From Chitinophagaceae bacterium (GTDB taxonomy: Bacteria; Bacteroidota; Bacteroidia; Chitinophagales; Chitinophagaceae), in NCBI GenBank assembly GCA_017882205.1, contig JADGPY010000201.1, positions 1-6,942 of the forward strand: DNA of 6,942 nt, given 5' to 3'. The translations under genes and the position numbers were made by a program. The notes beneath the pieces are model-generated. The model was given only the letters and a program-made list of their open reading frames with translations, did no database searches and was not told the DNA's origin. Shown one piece after another: positions 4,575 through 6,942 of the stretch (positions are counted from its first letter, which is position 1; each line of letters opens with the position of its first letter).

Positions 4575-6424
4575 ATGATCTTACCCTGCATTGCTCTGGC
4601 TACAGCCTGATCCATGATTCGTTCTGCATAAGGTCGCGAAATATTATTTAGGTCTTCAATTTTTGTATGGATAAGGTCTTTATCGTTCATTGTTAACGCA
4701 AGTTGCAAAGCCTGGATTGCTTCAGCGGTTTGAACCATTTCCCGAGGCTCAAGGAATAATATATTTTTTTGAATGAATTTTTCTGTCGTCTCAAGTAATT
4801 GCTCACCTTCTGTTTTTGCCTCCAGTAATGCTCTGGTAGCAATATCATCTTTTGCATGCGTAATAGATGCCAGCAACATACCTTCAACTTCTTCATCGCT
4901 GAGTCCATATTGTGGTCTTACTTCGATGGATTGTTCTACCCCACTACGAAGCTCTTTTGCTGCAACAACCAGAATCCCATCCGCATTTATTAAAAATGAA
5001 ACTTCCACTTTTGGTAAGCCAGCGGGCATACCCGGTATTCCCTTTAAAGAAAATTCTGCAAGTTTCCTGTTATCCTTCACAAGGTCCCTTTCTCCCTGGT
5101 AAACTGCGATCTTGATACTTCCCTGTCCATCTTTTTGTGTTGTATATTGACGCGAAATCTTATTAGGTATTTTAGAATTTCTCGGAATTAATACATCCAT
5201 CAAACCACCCATAGTTTCTATTCCCAGAGATAGTGGGGTAATATCCAGTAATAAAAATTCCTTATTATTTCCAGCTAAAATATCAGCCTGTAATGCCGCA
5301 CCTAATGCCACTACCTCATCCGGGTTCATAGAATCATTAACCGCTTTCCCAAAAAAAATGCTGACTGCATTCTTTATAGCCGGAACCCTTGTGGATCCCC
5401 CAACCATTAACACTTCATCAATACTATTTTTCTCCACACCGGCGTCTTTCAAAGCATTTGTGCACGAAGCAAGGGTCTTTAATATTAATGGATTCAGCAG
5501 ATCTTCAAGCACTTCTCTTGTTATTGTTAATGCATGGCTATCCAATTCACTTTCATAGCTGTCATGATCAGACAAATATTTTTTTGCATCTTCTGCTTTC
5601 AATCTTAATTCTGTAACAAATTGCTTTTCATTCTCAGCATTAGCGTCAATTCCTAATGTATTTATCCAGTATTTTTTTATGGCTTCGTCAATATCATCAC
5701 CACCCAAATAAGTATCCCCATTGGTTGACAATACTTCAAATATTCCATTTGCAATTTTCAAAATTGAGATATCAAAAGTCCCGCCGCCAAGATCAAATAC
5801 AGCAATGGTCTTATGATCGTCCTTATGCAGGCCTATCCCATAGGCAAGGCTGGCAGCAGTTGGCTCATTTACGACCCGTAATACATCAAGGCCAGCAAGT
5901 TTTCCTGCATTCCGGGTGGCTTGCCTCTGGGTATCATTGAAATAGGCAGGCACGGTAATAACAGCTTTATTTACAGGTGTTTTTAAAATATGTTCTGCCC
6001 TGCTCTTTAGTTCCTTCAAAATAAATGATGATAACTCTATTGGTGAATAAAATTTATTCCCAACCTGCACTTTTAAAAGACTTTCCGTTTCATCATCAAT
6101 AATTTTGTATGCTAAAGAAGTGGAATGCCCGCTTACATCTTTGTACGATTTACCCATTAATCGTTTTACCGAAAATATAGTTCTCTTAGCATCAGTTAAA
6201 AGATGCTGTTTGGCTTGTTCCCCTACTATTGTATTATTTGATTCATCAAAGTAAATGATCGATGGCACCAATGAACTGCTATTATGCTCCTTCAGAGCAA
6301 CTGGTTGTTTTGTATCTGGATGAATAATCGCAACCAGGCTATTTGTTGTTCCAAGGTCTATGCCAACAATGATCTCCTTTTTTTGTAAACTGCCTGTGGC
6401 TATGTTTATACCTATCTTCGCCAT
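4571..6424 (-). CDS. hscA: Fe-S cluster assembly chaperone HscA (Hsp70 family)
   Basis: HscA is the specialised Hsp70 that, with HscB, drives transfer of Fe-S clusters from the scaffold IscU to target proteins, using ATP. The 617 residues equal the family length (616 in E. coli) and are shorter than DnaK. ATPase-domain motifs are in order: IDLGTTNS (22-29), SVKRLMGKS (85-93), VPAYFND (158-164), NEPTAASLAYG (186-196), FDLGGGTFD (210-218) and VGGSTRVPA (341-349). The linker and substrate domain begin at LLLDITPLSLGIETMGG (391-407), typical of HscA, and YGLSD (506-510) and the C-terminal RIMDQAVARAM also match HscA rather than DnaK. I start it at the ATG at 6424; a longer in-frame reading from 6586 would add 54 residues unlike the family and overlap the divergent gene. 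hscB, fdx and iscU are not adjacent. The TGA stop lies in the repeat element. Confidence 0.95.
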   Translation of the reverse strand: MAKIGINIATGSLQKKEIIVGIDLGTTNSLVAIIHPDTKQPVALKEHNSSSLVPSIIYFDESNNTIVGEQAKQHLLTDAKRTIFSVKRLMGKSYKDVSGHSTSLAYKIIDDETESLLKVQVGNKFYSPIELSSFILKELKSRAEHILKTPVNKAVITVPAYFNDTQRQATRNAGKLAGLDVLRVVNEPTAASLAYGIGLHKDDHKTIAVFDLGGGTFDISILKIANGIFEVLSTNGDTYLGGDDIDEAIKKYWINTLGIDANAENEKQFVTELRLKAEDAKKYLSDHDSYESELDSHALTITREVLEDLLNPLILKTLASCTNALKDAGVEKNSIDEVLMVGGSTRVPAIKNAVSIFFGKAVNDSMNPDEVVALGAALQADILAGNNKEFLLLDITPLSLGIETMGGLMDVLIPRNSKIPNKISRQYTTQKDGQGSIKIAVYQGERDLVKDNRKLAEFSLKGIPGMPAGLPKVEVSFLINADGILVVAAKELRSGVEQSIEVRPQYGLSDEEVEGMLLASITHAKDDIATRALLEAKTEGEQLLETTEKFIQKNILFLEPREMVQTAEAIQALQLALTMNDKDLIHTKIEDLNNISRPYAERIMDQAVARAMQGKII

Positions 6425-6438
6425 CTTAATTTTTTCAG

Positions 6439-6446
6439 TAAAACTA
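6439..6446 (-). promoter_or_regulatory. Possible hscA promoter, -7-like element
   Basis: Minus-strand TAGTTTTA differs from TAnnTTTG in the last base, and an ATTG lies 19 bases upstream as a candidate -33 element. It is 14 bases from the hscA ATG, so the leader would be very short. Confidence 0.35.
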
Positions 6447-6492
6447 CGAAGAAGCATTCCGAAGACAATCAGGCTGAAGAATATATTACCTA

Positions 6493-6500
6493 TATCTTTT
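6493..6500 (+). promoter_or_regulatory. Possible promoter of the second acyltransferase
   Basis: TATCTTTT differs from TAnnTTTG in the last base and ends 5 bases before the ATG at 6506. If used, the mRNA would be nearly leaderless. No clear -33 element is visible, so this is a weak call. Confidence 0.2.
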
Positions 6501-6505
6501 CGAAC

Positions 6506-6942
6506 ATGCAACAACGAAGGACTGTTTTTTTTAAAAATCTTGATGCACTTAGATTTTTTGCATTTCTCGGTGTGTTCATCCAACATACCCTTCCACTTCC
6601 TGAAGAACCTATACAGACAGCATCTGCACTTGATATTATAAGATCAAGTCTATCATTTAATTACCTGGGGGTTCCATTTTTTTTTACATTATCCAGTTTT
6701 TTAATCACCTATAGAATTCTGGAAGAGTATAAGAAAGAAAACAGGATGCACCTGAGAAAATTCTATGTTAAGCGGGGGTTAAGGATATGGCCAATCTATT
6801 TTTTATTGCTGTTGATCTGTTTTGTTTTTTTGCCCACAATTTCTGGCATAACTGCTACTGAAATACCGACCCTGCCTTCAATTTGGCCATTTTTACTTTT
6901 CTGGTCAAACTTCTATATGATCAATCACGGCGTAGGATTCAT
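6506..6942 (+). CDS. Acyltransferase-3 family protein, N-terminal part (cut by window edge)
   Basis: The first 145 residues of a second membrane acyltransferase; the gene continues beyond the right edge. It opens MQQRRTVFFKNLDALRFFAF and has the family pattern: LDALRFFAFLGVFIQHT with H27 as the probable catalytic histidine, then NYLGVPFFFTLSSFLITY (52-69), a cytoplasmic basic stretch, and FYVKRGLRIWPIYFLLLL (86-103), where R93 and P96 match the R-x-x-P motif. The ATG at 6506 is the first in the open frame and has no Shine-Dalgarno sequence. It diverges from hscA with an 81-base gap. It is not a close copy of the acyltransferase at 3384-4496: the N-termini differ and only family motifs are shared. 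Acceptor and pathway are unknown; surface polysaccharide or lipid decoration is usual for the family. Confidence 0.9.
   Translation, partial: MQQRRTVFFKNLDALRFFAFLGVFIQHTLPLPEEPIQTASALDIIRSSLSFNYLGVPFFFTLSSFLITYRILEEYKKENRMHLRKFYVKRGLRIWPIYFLLLLICFVFLPTISGITATEIPTLPSIWPFLLFWSNFYMINHGVGF

Noticed and set aside
4773..5102. Plus-strand open frames inside hscA (for example 4773-5102 and 5656-5940)
   Set aside because: They lie opposite strongly conserved HscA coding sequence and show no recognisable domain or start signal.
6425..6586. N-terminal extension of HscA by 54 residues from an ATG at 6586
   Set aside because: The extension resembles no Hsp70, overlaps the divergent acyltransferase start, and the ATG at 6424 gives the normal HscA length.

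Overview
The window looks like chromosomal housekeeping DNA from a member of the Bacteroidota, perhaps a Chitinophagaceae-like or sphingobacterial lineage (the lineage is inferred). Three things point there. Sequences matching the Bacteroidota -7 promoter element TAnnTTTG lie upstream of rpsU and of the tRNA cluster. Almost no gene has a Shine-Dalgarno sequence, rpsU being the exception. The proteins and gene order (rpsU, xerC-like recombinase, hpf, tRNA cluster, tuf) fit what I recall for this phylum.

Layout. Bases 1-2685 are read on the minus strand. Going in the direction of transcription, they hold rpsU (bS21), a tyrosine recombinase, short HPF with a terminator, a 75-bp inverted-repeat element, then tRNA-Thr(TGT), tRNA-Tyr(GTA), tRNA-Gly(TCC), tRNA-Thr(GGT) and the first 40 codons of tuf. 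Bases 2792-4496 are read on the plus strand: ribE (riboflavin synthase) followed at once by an acyltransferase-3 membrane protein that starts on TTG or GTG. A 99-bp inverted-repeat element (4476-4574) fills the gap between this acyltransferase and the convergent hscA (4571-6424, minus), and supplies the stop codons of both. A second acyltransferase-3 gene begins at 6506 and runs off the right edge.

How it fits together. The left half is a translation block: bS21, a hibernation factor, four tRNAs and EF-Tu. The right half mixes cofactor synthesis (riboflavin), Fe-S cluster chaperoning (HscA) and probable cell-surface glycan acylation; these genes show no obvious joint pathway.

I see no CRISPR array, defence island, complete transposon or clearly new multi-gene system. 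The points most worth following are the lone Shine-Dalgarno-like site before rpsU, a terminator-like hairpin whose U-run touches the xerC start codon, two related inverted-repeat elements (one forming the ends of two genes), and hairpins in three of the four spacers of the tRNA-tuf cluster.
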